Assembly (NCBI RefSeq): GCF_035582795.1
Contig: NC_134366.1
Location: 36,295,926-36,359,925 of the forward strand
From: Mycteria americana
Lineage: Eukaryota > Chordata > Aves > Ciconiiformes > Ciconiidae
DNA: 64,000 nt
Direction: 5' to 3'
The notes under the pieces were generated by a model that searched no databases, was not told where the DNA came from, and was given only the letters and a program-made list of their open reading frames with translations. Each line of letters begins with the position of its first letter. Positions within the stretch are counted from its first letter, which is position 1. The translations under genes were made by a program, and so were the position numbers. Of the stretch, positions 23,701-36,100 are shown piece after piece.

Positions 23701-26700
23701 ATTATTTCTCTCCTTACAGGCTTTCCAGACTTCTCGCCAGAAGAGTTGCATCTGGAGTATTATAACTGCAGAGCAAACAATAACATTCAGAACTATGTAA
23801 GTATTTAAAAATTGCTGACTTTTTATGTGAACACATTTCAAGATAGGACTTGTTACTATTCTTCAGGTGGCAACTCTTGACTCATTTAATTACCAAACTC
23901 TAGGAGATTATCAGAATGCCAGAATATTTTTAAATTACTGTGCACCAAATAGAATGCAAAAATAGCTGCTAGTCAGTATGCTCCTATTTCTGCCTGAGAC
24001 CACAGGCTAAAACTGTTAGATCTGGGCTTCTACAACTGGTGGCCTAAATGTCTAGACACATTAGCTCCTACAAAAAGTGGTGGCAATAGACTTTTAGCTA
24101 GTCTCAGTTAAATTTATGGTCTTTCTAAACCTATACACTCCTTGTCTTAGTCTTGTCCCTGCTCTTGTGTCTTATTTGTAGAAGTTATTTGAATCCTGTC
24201 TCAAAAGTTTAATACTTTGTATGCTATTAGTCAGTTTGATTGTTACAGCTGGATATATAGTGCCTTAGGTAGAACACTGAGGAAGTTTATTTGACCCTGT
24301 TCTTTTACATACCTTTATTGCAGGGAATTAATGCTGAAAATAGCAGATACTTCTAAAGGAGTTTATAAATTTCTAGAAAAGAAGTAATATATATGTTTTT
24401 ATATATATCTCTCTCTAATTTTTATGTATTGTTCCTCACTCATAGTCCTATCAGTATCAAGGAAGCTAGCACAGTTCAATGTCATGCCAGGAAAGGAATT
24501 AGGCTATTGGGTAGACACAAGTACAAATTCAAGCTACATTGCACTCTTTCCTCTTCCCCTTGGTTCTGTATTACAGAAGTAATTGCTGTTGTCACCACTC
24601 CTGTTTCACATGTTTAGAATTACCAGAATTGCATTTTCAGAGACAGGAGAGATTTTAAAAAAAAAAAAACAAAAACAAAACTTCAATTAAAAAAATAAAC
24701 AAATGATTAAACAATACACTATGCCTGCCTATTAAAAAAAAAAAAATTGTGGCCTCACTGAAGCACTGAATGCAGGTTCATGAAAGTCTCAGTGTATAGG
24801 TGGTAACTGTATGATACCGTTCTCTCACAAAATGTTTAAGTACAACATGTCTTTTCCAAAGCATGTGTTTTTATTCTTAAACTGGGTCAAAATCTGAATT
24901 TTCCAGTCTGTTGTATAAGAGCTGATACCAAGCAAAATGATCTTCCAGCATGTGACTAGACACAAAAGAATTATTGATGTTTGTGATGTAAGACTCTTTT
25001 GAAAAATTAAGGAATTTATTCACAAAAAGATTACTTATTCCACTCTTGCAGGCATTTGGGACATTATGTGTTTTACTTGGTTAGATTTAAGGAAAATTCA
25101 ATTAGGCCAGGCTTTGAATAAGGTGTGTTGATAAACTTAAATATAGGAAATTCAGGTTTTAAACTCCTGAAAAGTAAGTTATATAATGACTTTCCAGTTT
25201 CTTGTTTACTCACAGTTATCAGATAGACACAGGTACTATTTATTGCTGTATATGTTCTGTGCAGTAATCTGTTGGATCACATTAAAGGGGCTGATTTAAA
25301 TTAAGGAAGTTAATTTCTGCAAAGCTAAATATTTTAGGATGATACTATTAAAGTGTTCTGAATTGTTTTGAAAGTGGGCATTTTTTTTCTGAAAATGTGG
25401 GAGAAGCTAAGGCAAATCTTAGGACTTCAGCTTAATGAGTGAGCACATAAGTGGACGAGCCAGAAATAAAACAAGGATTGAAGAGTTTGTTGTCTTATAT
25501 ATTTTGTGTGTGGTTTGCTTTTAATTCAGATAGTGATAGACCTTAGATTTAGAAAGCCTCAGGACATTTTTTTAATCTTATTGTTACATGAAGTAAAAAA
25601 GTTCATTTAAGGGTAATAGTAAGAGAATTGAAAGGAATTCTCTGTTCATAACAAAAATTTCAGCTTCTCACCTTGAAGTTTCAGGAAAGCAAAAATCTTG
25701 TCTTCTTACCTTAATGAAGTTTCTTTTCTAGTTCTAGAAATCTTCTTTCAGTTGCCAGATCACTCTATTTTCTTTTTTTTTTTTTTTTTAAGTCTTCACC
25801 AATAATGAAAACATGCTTTTCTTTTCCCCCTTTTTAGATAAATTCTGTCCAACAGTTAGCGGAACAATGGAAAAATCGGCTGCTTCAGTTGAAAGCTTTA
25901 AATGCATCGACAAAAGCAGCTTTGGTAAGTGTTCATGAAAGGTAAAATGTTTCTGTTCCTGATGTCATTTTTTAATTAATCTTGGGCAAATGTTTTTCTT
26001 AGATTCATGTTTTTTTAGACTCATTCCACCAAACTGTCCTGCAAATGCCAATGTTAATTTCTGCCACAAAGATTTCTAAGACATGATAGTTGTAATATGC
26101 CAGCTTGTTTTTAATGAAGAGATCTTGCAAATGTTCCATAGAAACTTCAGCTGTTATCAAAGTATTTAACTACACTTCTACTAACTTTATATAAATAGGT
26201 GATAGGTATTGCTTTGAAGATCACAGGATACTATATGTTACAACCAAATATACATGATTCTTTTAGGGCATCTTTGTTTGCACCTAAATAGCTGAGACAT
26301 GAAAATGTTTGATTCCTAGATTCATTGGCAAGTTTGGTAGATCTGTGAACTGTTCTGAAAATCTCAACTACGATGTGTTATATTCTGGCACTGCAGCCTT
26401 GAAAAAAACATCTGGTATGAAAGTGTTTGCCTGACTGGCGGCACGAAGACCTTGACAGTAATCTTAGAATGCTCCTGGGAACATTAGAGAAAGTGGAAAG
26501 GGTGTAAGGAGGAATTACGTAAGATAATAACAATTGCTGTTTGAATACTGCTCCATCTCTCTATGTGGTTTTTCTAAGCGATAGAAATGTGACTGAATAT
26601 TCTAGCACTGCCTGAGTCAGGTGAACGTGAACGTCTGTGAACACAGTTTTGGGTCTTGCATCCACCTTTCTCTGGAATGATGAAATCAGTGAATTGCAGG

Positions 26701-28430
26701 CAGGTATTATAAAACCCTTTAGTTAACTAAGGAAAGTAGTGTATCAGGATGGTTCCATGTTAGCAAGGCAGCAGCTGGATCCCAGGTTTGGAATACTATC
26801 ATTGCAAGCCACATGAAAGTAACCACAGCTTAAGGTTGGGATCCGATCGAGTACTTGTACAGTAAGAGGCAAATATTCACCCCACCTTTTCCTCCATGTG
26901 CTGATGTTGACTATTCCAAGGTATAATCAGCAGATGAGGCCAGAATTGTCCTCCAGGCCATTTTAGGATAAATAGAGCATTTTGGTAATGCCAGAATGAG
27001 AAATTCACAGATAGGTGGGAGGAAAACTGTTTGGATAAAATTTGAAGATATAGAGAGTAGTTGTTCCTGGGAAGGTGACAAACACTTGTGAATCTAGATG
27101 TGTCATTAAGGAATGATTGAGTTAAAGCCAATATTAAATAATCAGGGAGACAGAGTAAGTTGATTTAAGTGGAGTCTGCATGAATTGCATTAAAGTTTTA
27201 GTAATGTGATTGTACTCCTTGGTATGGTCAATGCTGAAGGTGAAGAAGTGGGATTTGGGCTTTAGCACAGAAGACTAGATGTGCCAAGGTGAGAGAACAG
27301 ACTAAGTCAAAGCAATGACATAGATAGGGTCATAAAGCACTGACTGAAATAGGTAAGAGATGAGAATGAGAGCTGGAAGACATGTTCAGGTCATTGACTG
27401 ACAGACAAAAATCTGTAAATTGTAATATACTTGTATTTCTGGAGCGTTTTACAGGGAATAGTAATAGCCTTAAAGCATTTTGTTCATAGCTGCAATTGTG
27501 ATGAAAGTAATCAGTGTCTAACTTAGACTAAGTTGTATTAAATTGGACTGGGCAGCTATATTTTTGCTTCAAGTATTTATTGAAAGACATTTCCCTGTTT
27601 TGGAATCTAGTTTTCATTTATGTATTTGGAATTTTTTAAGCTATCTGAATTAAAGAACACGGTCACTCAACCATTGCCTTCCTTTGGATTTGGAGGACAG
27701 CAAACATCAAGCTTTGGGTCGTCAAGTAAGTTCCTGCATTAAGAACCAACAGTTAAACATTTTCTTGAATTTTTCTTCTTCTGCGTTATTGAAATATAGT
27801 AGTGGTTTAGTATCACAGGTGTGCACATTCTAACATTTTAAAATGAATTTTGTAATTGCAGGCTTTTCTGTGAACAGCAGCAGTAACAGTGCTAGCAGTT
27901 TCTCCTTCAAAACAAGTTCCAGTCTTGTCAGTGCATCATCTGGAAACACCCCTGCTTTTGGGAACTCTTCTGCTGGTTCTAATCCTCCTGCATTTGGTGT
28001 GACGTCCTCTCCTAGTGTATCCCATTCTGTTGGTTTTGGCAGCCTGGCGGCTCCATCTGCAGCCTCCTTCTCATTTAAAACTTCTGAAACAACTAGCAGT
28101 TTTGGATCTTCTGGGTTTTCAGGGTTTGGCAATTCTTCTGCTGTGAACTCTTCAAGCACCACTCCGCTTACAGCGTTTGGAGCTTTTAATGCAGCAGTAG
28201 CAGCTTCTCCCTCACATTCAAGCAGTACTTCATTTGGACAGACTGCCACTGCCTCTGGACATAACGTAACATCAGCGTCTTCCGCAGTCACAAACAATAC
28301 TACATCAGAAAAGTTATTTACACCAAAGAGTGAATTATCAGCTGAAGAGTTGAAACAATTCGAAGCAAAAAAGTTTACGATGGGAAAGATTCCTCTTAAG
28401 CCGCCACCATTAGAACTTTTAAATGTTTAG
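20590..28430 (+). CDS. NUP42: NUP42 (NUPL2/CG1), nucleoporin of the cytoplasmic face
   Basis: FG nucleoporin that binds GLE1 and supports DDX19-driven mRNA export. Exons: 20590-20704, 21734-21998, 23310-23404, 23720-23796, 25838-25924, 27641-27725 and 27862-28430. All splice in phase to 430 residues; human is about 423 by my recollection. A CCCH zinc finger at residues 4-22 (C-x7-C-x5-C-x3-H) opens the protein. A Gly/Ser-rich segment with nine consecutive Gly follows (residues about 40-100). The middle has [16 protein letters not shown] and a helical region. The C-terminal third is Ser-rich with FG dipeptides (three in 27641-27725, seven in the last exon). It ends in [12 protein letters not shown] and [11 protein letters not shown], the conserved GLE1-binding tail. 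The start at 20590 has a strong Kozak context (GCCGCCATGG) and gives the conserved MAICQFF N-terminus; an in-frame ATG lies 39 codons upstream. Confidence 0.96.
21734..21998 (+). CDS. NUP42: NUP42 exon 2: Gly-rich segment
   Basis: The T-rich tract and ATTGGAAG acceptor precede (G)TSRG, nine GGA glycine codons and [15 protein letters not shown]. The exon continues with [15 protein letters not shown] and [10 protein letters not shown], and ends two bases into Leu at GTAAGT. Residues about 39-127. Confidence 0.93.
21745..21771 (+). repeat. NUP42: (GGA)9 coding microsatellite
   Basis: Nine GGA codons in a row encode a polyglycine run inside NUP42 exon 2. Being an uninterrupted trinucleotide repeat, it can change length without shifting frame. 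Confidence 0.95.
23310..23404 (+). CDS. NUP42: NUP42 exon 3
   Basis: Acceptor TTTTCTAG. Reads (L)[18 protein letters not shown] and [12 protein letters not shown], ending one base into Gly at GTAGGT. Residues about 127-159. It is recognised by the conserved [15 protein letters not shown] block. Confidence 0.94.
23720..23796 (+). CDS. NUP42: NUP42 exon 4
   Basis: Acceptor CTTACAG. Reads (G)[15 protein letters not shown] and NNNIQNY, ending in phase at GTAAGT. Residues about 159-184. The acidic SPEELxLEY motif is shared with NUP42 orthologues. Confidence 0.94.
24656..24747. repeat. A-rich tracts in NUP42 intron 4
   Basis: Several runs of A (up to 13) with A/C and A/T interruptions between NUP42 exons 4 and 5. 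No body of a retroelement is recognisable next to them, so they are treated as simple repeats. Confidence 0.7.
25838..25924 (+). CDS. NUP42: NUP42 exon 5
   Basis: The acceptor CCCTTTTTAG precedes [20 protein letters not shown] and ends KAAL in phase at GTAAGT. It has 29 codons, residues about 185-213, probably helical. Confidence 0.93.
27641..27725 (+). CDS. NUP42: NUP42 exon 6: first FG repeats
   Basis: The acceptor TTTTTTAAG precedes [20 protein letters not shown] and SSFGSS, ending one base into Ser at GTAAGT. Residues about 214-242. It starts the FG-repeat region with three FG dipeptides. Confidence 0.93.
27862..28430 (+). CDS. NUP42: NUP42 exon 7: FG-repeat and GLE1-binding tail
   Basis: The acceptor AATTGCAG leads into 188 residues that are Ser/Ala/Thr-rich, with seven FG and two SFSFKTS units, ending in [20 protein letters not shown] and TAG. 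Low-complexity FG sequence is natively unfolded. The last 40 residues are the conserved GLE1-binding end. Confidence 0.96.
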
Positions 28431-28660
28431 GACTTTTAAGTTTATTCTGAAATAACATGTTTTTGTAACTTCTGATACCTCAACTAAACAATTTTGTGAT
28501 TGAGTAATGAAATAAAATGTTTCCGTTTGAGTTAGTTTTTAAGTCTTCTGCAATAATAAACTCATAGGTATAAACATTTGAACGTTGTATTTTGTCATTT
28601 CTTGGAATGGACCTTTTACATCCAAGAAATGAACTAATGAAAATAAAATTTAAAGTTCCC
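28431..28660 (+). terminator. NUP42: NUP42 3'UTR with poly(A) signals
   Basis: AATAAA hexamers lie at 28511-28516, 28555-28560 and 28642-28647, all within 220 bp of the stop. This fits a short, AT-rich 3'UTR with alternative end sites. Confidence 0.7.
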
Positions 28661-31600
28661 TTTTATATTCTGTACTGTGAGATTCTGGGCAAAAACTATA
28701 TTAAAAAGGTTTTGTCAAAAGTAAGAATACTTTGGTGAGGTATTCACAGCCTACTGGGAGTGGAATGCTAGAAAGAAATGGTTGCAGTGCAAGACTGCTT
28801 GTTGTTGGACGACCTTGTCTTTTGCCTCTTATTTCAAGGGTTCGTGCAGCTTTTGACACTTGTGTTTGGAGATAGATGTGGTCTGTACCTAGCTACGTGC
28901 TTCTGTCACCTGGGAGTCGGATACCTCTCCCAGTTGATGCAACTCAGCTTTTGGTAGTTCTGCTTGAGGTCATAATGCATGCGTTAATGTAATACAGCTG
29001 GGGGAGGACAGCCTTGAAAGCATGCATCATGAATAAGGAGCTTGTGGTTTGCTGTTTTGACACCTTTCAGATAAAACTTCGCAAGCAAGTGCAAAACTAC
29101 TTAACTACATTTATGTGAATTGATAGAATTTTGTTGTCTGGTTCTCAAAACTTGATGGGTGCATATATTGGCAATACCTTCTCTGAATTGATGATATTAA
29201 GGTATATATTTTGCCAAGATGCTATAAAGCAGGGGTCAGAAATCTGCCAGAGGAGGTACTAGAGTCAGGTGAAGAGAACATTTGTTCTTGACCAGGCCCT
29301 CCCATTAATGGTTTAAAATTACCAAATGTCGTATTTAAGAGGAAAGCAAAAGTTTACTCCAGGATATACACAAATAAATTGATTGTTTCTTGAACATGTG
29401 AAGATAACATTTCAGTTCTTGCTATGGACCCATGGTCCTATGTAAAACTTCACTACAGCTGTGTTTCCTACCAGAGGTCCATAGCATACTGGAAGATGGC
29501 TTGCTATAACAGTGTGAACAAATGTAACGTTTAGGATGATAGGTCATGGGTAGGCACTCTGCAGGCTTAATAGAAATCTGGGTTCCTCAGTCCATGTGCT
29601 CAGTGTAGATGTACCAGAAACTTGAATATATGTTATGTTATAGTACTGGTTTGCTTATATGTTTTTTTTTTTCTGGTGATTGTTTTGTAGATGAAATAAG
29701 GCATCTGCTTTTTGTTATTGTTGTTAATGACCCAGTGCAGGCTTCCTGCAACTCACAAACAAAATACTGATACATTGGGCTGGAGTTCCATTTAATTATT
29801 ATGAAATGTGTTTTTCCAAATGGGGTCTCCAGAGCAGTACTGAGACTTGCACAAATTAAGACATGTACATCTGTCAGGGCTCTCTTAGCTCTGGATCGTT
29901 GGTGCCAGTTATGCACATTTTTGACAGAAGAACTGAGGAACATGCCAAAATCTGTTATGCTACTGCAGTTGCAGAAAACTCCCATCTTTACAGAAGCTGT
30001 TAAATTCACTTTTGTAAAAAGTTAGTATTTAACAACAAAGTATTTGTGGCTTGTCAGGTGAATGCCATAACTGCCTGAACTCATTCTATTACACCCTACA
30101 CCCTTTCCTGTATTTCATTTGTGAAGCCTTAGTGGTTCTCAAACACAATTGTATCAGAAAGCTACAAGGTGTTTTAAAGTTCCTATAATGTTTATTATTA
30201 TTTGTATTAAAGCAGCATTCTAGCATAGCAAGAGTATATTGTGGGGTAAAGGTACAGAACTAAGTCTTGCTGATAACCTTAAGGATCCCATGGCATGTTT
30301 TAGAGGACTGTGGATGGTTGTGTCTTACATTTAAAGTAGTAATAGTTTTGAAGTCACCTGTGCTTTTTTCCTAATGCTCATCCTCTTAAATGACTACTCA
30401 AACAAAAAAAAAAAAAAAGAGGAACATTCTAAGTCACGATTAAGGATAGGCTACCTCTGACAAATGCCAAAGCTATCTTTACTAAGTTGAAGTGTCTTTA
30501 TACACAAGGCCGCTGCAAGATTGTTGAGCTTCTGTACCTCAGTGCTACTGCTGTGCTACATAAGAGCTTAAAGCAGCTTGCTTTTCAACTTAAGTGATGA
30601 GCTAAAACCTGGAGTCTTTTGTAGAGTATCTCAGCAGGCTGTTGCTGCTAAGCTGCACTAAGAGCTTTCAAGGCTCTAAAGTGCAGAAGTGCTTTAAGTG
30701 GAAGTGCTTTTGCTTAAAAAAAAAAAAGTGTAAGGCAATGAAAAATCTGAATAATCTACCCTATGTACCCAAAAGAACATTGGCTAGATGTTCTCAAATG
30801 TCATTCTAACCTACAGCGACCTAAGGGGAGAAGGGAATTTAAGTCCTAGGTCACCTTGCCATTAAGAAATAGAAAGGTTAAGGGAGGTATTCCTAATTTA
30901 GATGACAATAAATAAAAATTCATGTTTGATCAAATTTTTTGACCAAATGCATTTTTTCAGATCCTCTTGCCCTCAAAGAAAAATCAAAAAATCACTACTG
31001 CAGAGATACTAAGACTTGATGTTTCATCCCAAATGGGCTTCTGAGCATCTAAAAAGATGGCAGAGAGCACTGCGATATGACTTAGCTAGCAGAAGGCAAG
31101 CTGTGTACTTGGCTGCAGAAGTAGAGATAAGGATAGTGTAGAATAGAAGGAAATAGTATTGCTCTAGCGGCCTTACTAAACTGCAGAAAATAAGCAACAA
31201 TTTGTCAGTAGATCAATCTTTCCCAACATTTACACTGTATTTCATTTTTTTTGACATTCATCCTGCTCTGCTTTTGGTATACTTGATATCAAAGTTGGTT
31301 GCAAGTGCAGTAATATCTTCCTTTTAGCTACAATCTTTCCATTTTCTTAACAAAGGAAAAGTTGCAACTGCTTTTTTGTTTGGTATATGGCTGCTCTCCA
31401 GAAAGTCATAATATTGTGGTCTGGCATATAGAAACACATATAGGGTGGCAGCAAACTCACAGATCTCACTTACTGTCCCTCATTTTAGAAGAGGACTCAT
31501 GAGGTGAACACCCAAGCAAAGAGGTGTAATGTGTCCTGATTAGTAGAAGAACTTGGTCTGTGAAATAGGCTAGAACATTCAAGCTCCACATGGTATTTTC

Positions 31601-32475
31601 AAGTGCTTCCCTTACTTTGAAATAACAGGATTTATGAGTCACTGAAATTCCCGCAGTGTGGTACAAACAACTAATTTGAAGAATGATTTGAAGTTTTGGT
31701 TTCCAAGAGATCATGGATTAATCCTCAGACAGCAACACTCAAGACTGGCTGTATACAGGAGAAAAACCCTCCGCTGCCCCAGCAGAGGAAGCAAGCCAGC
31801 ATCTAACAAGTGGCATTTACGCTGCCCTTTTTCCTCCGGGTGCTACTAGCAGCACTGGGAGATCTCAAAGTGTGAGCTAGTAGCAGAGAAGAGGAAAGAA
31901 AAAAAGTGAGCCTCAGAAAGCATTACAATTTTGTCTTAAAAGTTAAGCATCATAGTAGCCATGTGCTTCACTATATGCAGCGGAAGGTGGTGAGGTAGCC
32001 TTACGTTGAATGAAGGAAGATGGACTGCAAATAATCAACTGGCTAGATTTAAGCCTCGGAGAATAAAGCTATGACAACAATAAATTAACAACAGCCAGAA
32101 GGATAAGGAAAGAAGAGCTTTCACAAACATGTCTGGGGGGAAAGGAATACAAAAGGCCTATTAATACAGGAGCACTGAAGTGAGATTGATAAGTCTGAAA
32201 TGGTGGAAATCTATTTTAAAATACTTGAAATGAGGGACAGTTGAAAATCAATGAGGATGTACTGCAGTTACTGATAAACGGCAAGTAAGAAAATATTTGT
32301 GAAATGTGAGCTTACTGCAGCACAGTGGGAGTCCAGATAATTTGCTGTACTGGTCAGTAAGGGAATCCGCTAATGGAGTTGCTGATAGTTATTTAGATAA
32401 GTGATAGAGCAATAGGGATGCGCTAGCAGACTGGGGAAATAATGTATCTTAGCAAGCAGAGGTACTTATTTTGTT
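28661..32475. other. Intergenic, no gene recognised
   Basis: AT-rich sequence downstream of NUP42 with scattered A/T homopolymers (for example near 30404-30418 and 30715-30727). No open frame is longer than about 120 codons and none resembles a known protein. Older repeats may be present, but I cannot name them. Confidence 0.65.
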
Positions 32476-32479
32476 GATG

Positions 32480-33150
32480 GTTACAAATAATTTGAGGAGA
32501 TTCTAAAGACGGATCATCCGGCTTTTAGTAAGGCATTTGATACAGGCATTTAAGAGGCATCAGATGTTTATGTAACAGTGATTAGGGTTAGCGATTAGTC
32601 ACAAACACCGACAAGTGAGTGAATGCTTTTTGTTTATAGCCCACCTCCCATATCCTAATGTAGAGAATAGAGAGAGAAGCTGTAATTTGATATTTACCTG
32701 GACAGCAATGGAGGAGAAAAGCCATAGACACACCATTTAAATAGATATCTAATTGTATTTGACCTAATATAAGCCAGCAGCTAAAGGAAAAAAATTATAC
32801 TACTAGTATTCAGAGAGACAGAGAAAACCATAGAGTTGAAAGTAAGTGAGAGATGAAGCCATAGTGGTGTAGATCAGTAAAATGTAGTGTGAGCTGTAGG
32901 AATCTCCTTCCCTGCGCCACTTGGTAATGCCACGTTCGGTTCTAGGCAGGCGATTGCCATTAGAGCTGTGTGACGAGTAGAAGGAGATTCAGAGAGCAAC
33001 CAGAGTGATTGCTGGTTGGAAATGAGGATTTAGGAGGAAATTTAAGAGCTGAAAAATTACTGCTTTGTGAAAGCAGAGGCTGTGGCATGGAATGACCATC
33101 TTATTGAAAGGGTACCCTCTCAGAAGGGAGGAAGTGGGATTTTTTAAGGC
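32480..33150 (+). mobile_element. Decayed CR1-like LINE fragment, sense strand
   Basis: At 32524-32544 the bases read FSKAFDT, the reverse-transcriptase motif A block of CR1-type LINEs. At about 32986-33010 a stretch resembles the CR1 region for VQRRATKMI (GAGATTCAGAGAGCAACCAG), and a WNxxP-like end follows near 33085-33150. The order and spacing fit the 3' half of a CR1 in + orientation, broken by many stops and indels. The family is inferred from remembered consensus; limits are approximate. Confidence 0.5.
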
Positions 33151-36100
33151 ATCTTGACTAATAACCAGAATATTGCAGTACTTCCTCCGCAATGCCTTAG
33201 ACAGGACTTTTCCCACCTGGGAAAGTCCTTTTCTTCCTCTGTTAAGATCTGGCTGAGCCAAAACCAAAACACTAGAAACAAATCCCTACCTGTCAGGACT
33301 AACAGTACGTGTCCCCAGAGATGCAGCAGTCAACATCAGCAGATTTGATCCCTTGCCTTTGCACCAAAATACACCAGCACTTGTGAAGAGAGTGACAAGA
33401 GTGCAAAGCTGAGCATTTAGAGCAGACAGCTGTGTGTGCCTGCCACCGCTCCTGGGGGGCTAGCCATAAAGAGGGAACCTCTCTCCATTGCGTTTAAAGT
33501 GGCAGATTAGCTCCCTTACACTGGGAGTGAATATGCCTCTTGGTCTTGAAACTCTCACTTGCAATTGCCTGGTTTTCCTGTTAAGAATAAGCAAGTAAAA
33601 AACCAAAGAGTAGTTCTCAGCAACTCAGTCTTAGGCAATGTTCTTATTTAATCTGCAGTGCTGTTGCAAGTTTTCAGTTTGGGCTGCAGAATAAAGCCAG
33701 GCACATTCTCACAGCACTGTATCACGCAACCGGCTCCTTGGTGGGACTTACCCTCCTGGCAAAAGAACAAAACCAGATCTTAAAATGGAGGGAAGAAGAG
33801 CAAGAAGAACCAGATTTAAATGTTAGCTGGCTGATCAACATTTTTGTTTGGGTGCATGGATTGCTTTGTCTTTCCTCCACAGGCAGTAGGGTTTGTTCTT
33901 GCCATGTCACATGAGAGACATAAGAAACAAGTTTTATGTCTTACCTCTTCCAGCAGGCAGATCTGCTATGTTGCTAATTGCATAGTAGACATCAGAAAAG
34001 TGATCTGGTGGTTTTAAAGTACCTGCAGCAATTATATCCTGTTCCACCTGAATTTCTGTTTCGTTATGGCACTGCACTGTTAGCAAACTAAACACTTTCT
34101 AGTAAGCATCGAGTCATGCTTCCGTAAGTCTTCCGTGGAGCCTTATCTTTGCAAATCACATGAAATGTGCCCATTGCATATGCCCTACAAAGTAATTAGA
34201 TTAGTTCTAATTATACAAAATAAACCCACCCTCCTGTATGAATCAAACAAGCAACATTTGCGTGTGTGTGTGTGTGTGTAAAACCACCTCACATCACTTT
34301 TAAAGGGAATCTCATGCGGTACAGTTTTGACCTCTGATAGCTTAGCTTTTCTGTCTAACCAGTGCTGTTGCATTTTTCTCAGCCTGACAAGTATCTGTAC
34401 AGCTCTGGCTTGCAATGCACTTCAGTATTAAAGCACTCCTTATAGTCACGTGAGATTTTGTTGTTGTAGCTTACTTCTGCAAGTATGGGCTACTCTTGAA
34501 GTATCTGTAATGGTGAAATAGAACTAAAATCATATAAAACTGAAATAGCAGTTTATAACCATGGATTGCATTTAAAAAAAAAAAAGCCTGCCATCACTTA
34601 CTGTTTCTGTCTGATAAATGGACAGTACATGAGGTGGAGAAAAACCCTCTGTACTTAGCATACGTTAACTCTTTTGGGCAGAAGAGAGCCTTCAGCATTC
34701 TCCCATGGCCTGTGTGTTTGCTCAGCAGCTCCCACGGGGCTGGGGACCAACAGGCCCTTGCAAAGCAAAGCGCTGCTTCAACTTCCCTGTAGGAACTTGG
34801 CATAGCATAAAAGAGAGACCCAGCCTGCAGGCAGATCTGCCTGCCTTGAGATAAGGCTGTCTCAAATTTCACTGTAGATCTTTCTGCCTGGAGTCTTCTT
34901 CAGACCTCGCTGTCTCCGTCTAACCGACCTGACTTCCTGGAGACCGATGCCTCTACCCCCTGCCCTGCGTGCCTCCCACTGCCCCCCAAGCTCCCTGGTC
35001 CCCTGCTTTTGCATACCAGGGGACATGACTGCCTTGGCCTCCCCATGCAGGTTTTGGGGAGGGAAATGGCCACCAGAAGCCCTTCCTCTCCAGAGGTCTG
35101 TGCCTCTTCCTGAAGCCTACATGGGAATTCACATGTGCATACAACGCTGATGACCCTGTCGGGACACAGTATTCATGAATTATTTGAGACACCTCCAAGC
35201 CAGCCCGAGAACACAAGCAGAGCTGTGTATCACAGGTAGGTGCTGGTACAGCTCCAGCGTGACTTGTCTTTCCAGCTGGTGCTGTTTCAAGCTTCTGTCC
35301 CATTAGTGCCCTTTACTCACACATTCAAACTCGGTATCATATGACATTTCTAGCAAAATGAATCCCTCTTAACCTTTGATCATCTTCTCTAACCACTGGT
35401 CAACTCCTCCCGCCTGTTCTTCCCAGGCAGCTGTCTTTGCCTGTACTCCTCAGGACCACACCTAGAAACTCAGAGATACTAAGGCTCCCCCCACCCCTGA
35501 CAAGAGAGTGCTTCTGGCTCTCCAGACACTTGTCCGAAACAGGTCAGAAGGTTTCTTTTCTCCTAAAAAACCACTGTGATGAACCACAGTGTGGTTGAAC
35601 CTGGTTGAGGTGATGAACCTTCCTGTCTGGCTTGTCCTCTAGTCCCCCACCCCTTCACTAGGGAGCTACGGGGATGGTCTCTATCCCGAGCGGCACGGTG
35701 GAGGCAGAGGCGGCACCAGCATTTTGTCACCCATCAGGTGCTCAACCCAGGGAAGGAGGAAGCACCTCTGGGCCTCCACACAATAATGACTGTAGTCTGT
35801 CTGCTAACAGTTGCTTAATTGTCTGTATCTGCTAACAATCAGATTAACTTTCTCTTATTTTTCCCTTCTGAGCAATGCTGTACAGAGGATGAGAAAAGAG
35901 GGAAAAAAACCCGGCACGAAAGTACGCAGGCAAGTTTGCTGAAATCCGTGATACCACCAGGGGAAAAAGCGTGGACATCCTAACTTTTGGTTATACGGTT
36001 GAAGCACAAGTCCATCCTTCTTTTCACAGTAAAACTACAGAGCAATGCCTATCAAAGAGCACAGGTTATACAAGTAACACAAGCAATATAAGTTAATCAC

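Noticed and set aside
24656-24747. A-rich tracts as tails of processed pseudogenes or SINEs
   Set aside because: No retrotransposed body, target-site duplication or gene-like sequence is seen upstream.
27830-28297. 155-codon minus-strand open frame
   Set aside because: Shadow of the repetitive Ser/FG-coding last exon of NUP42.
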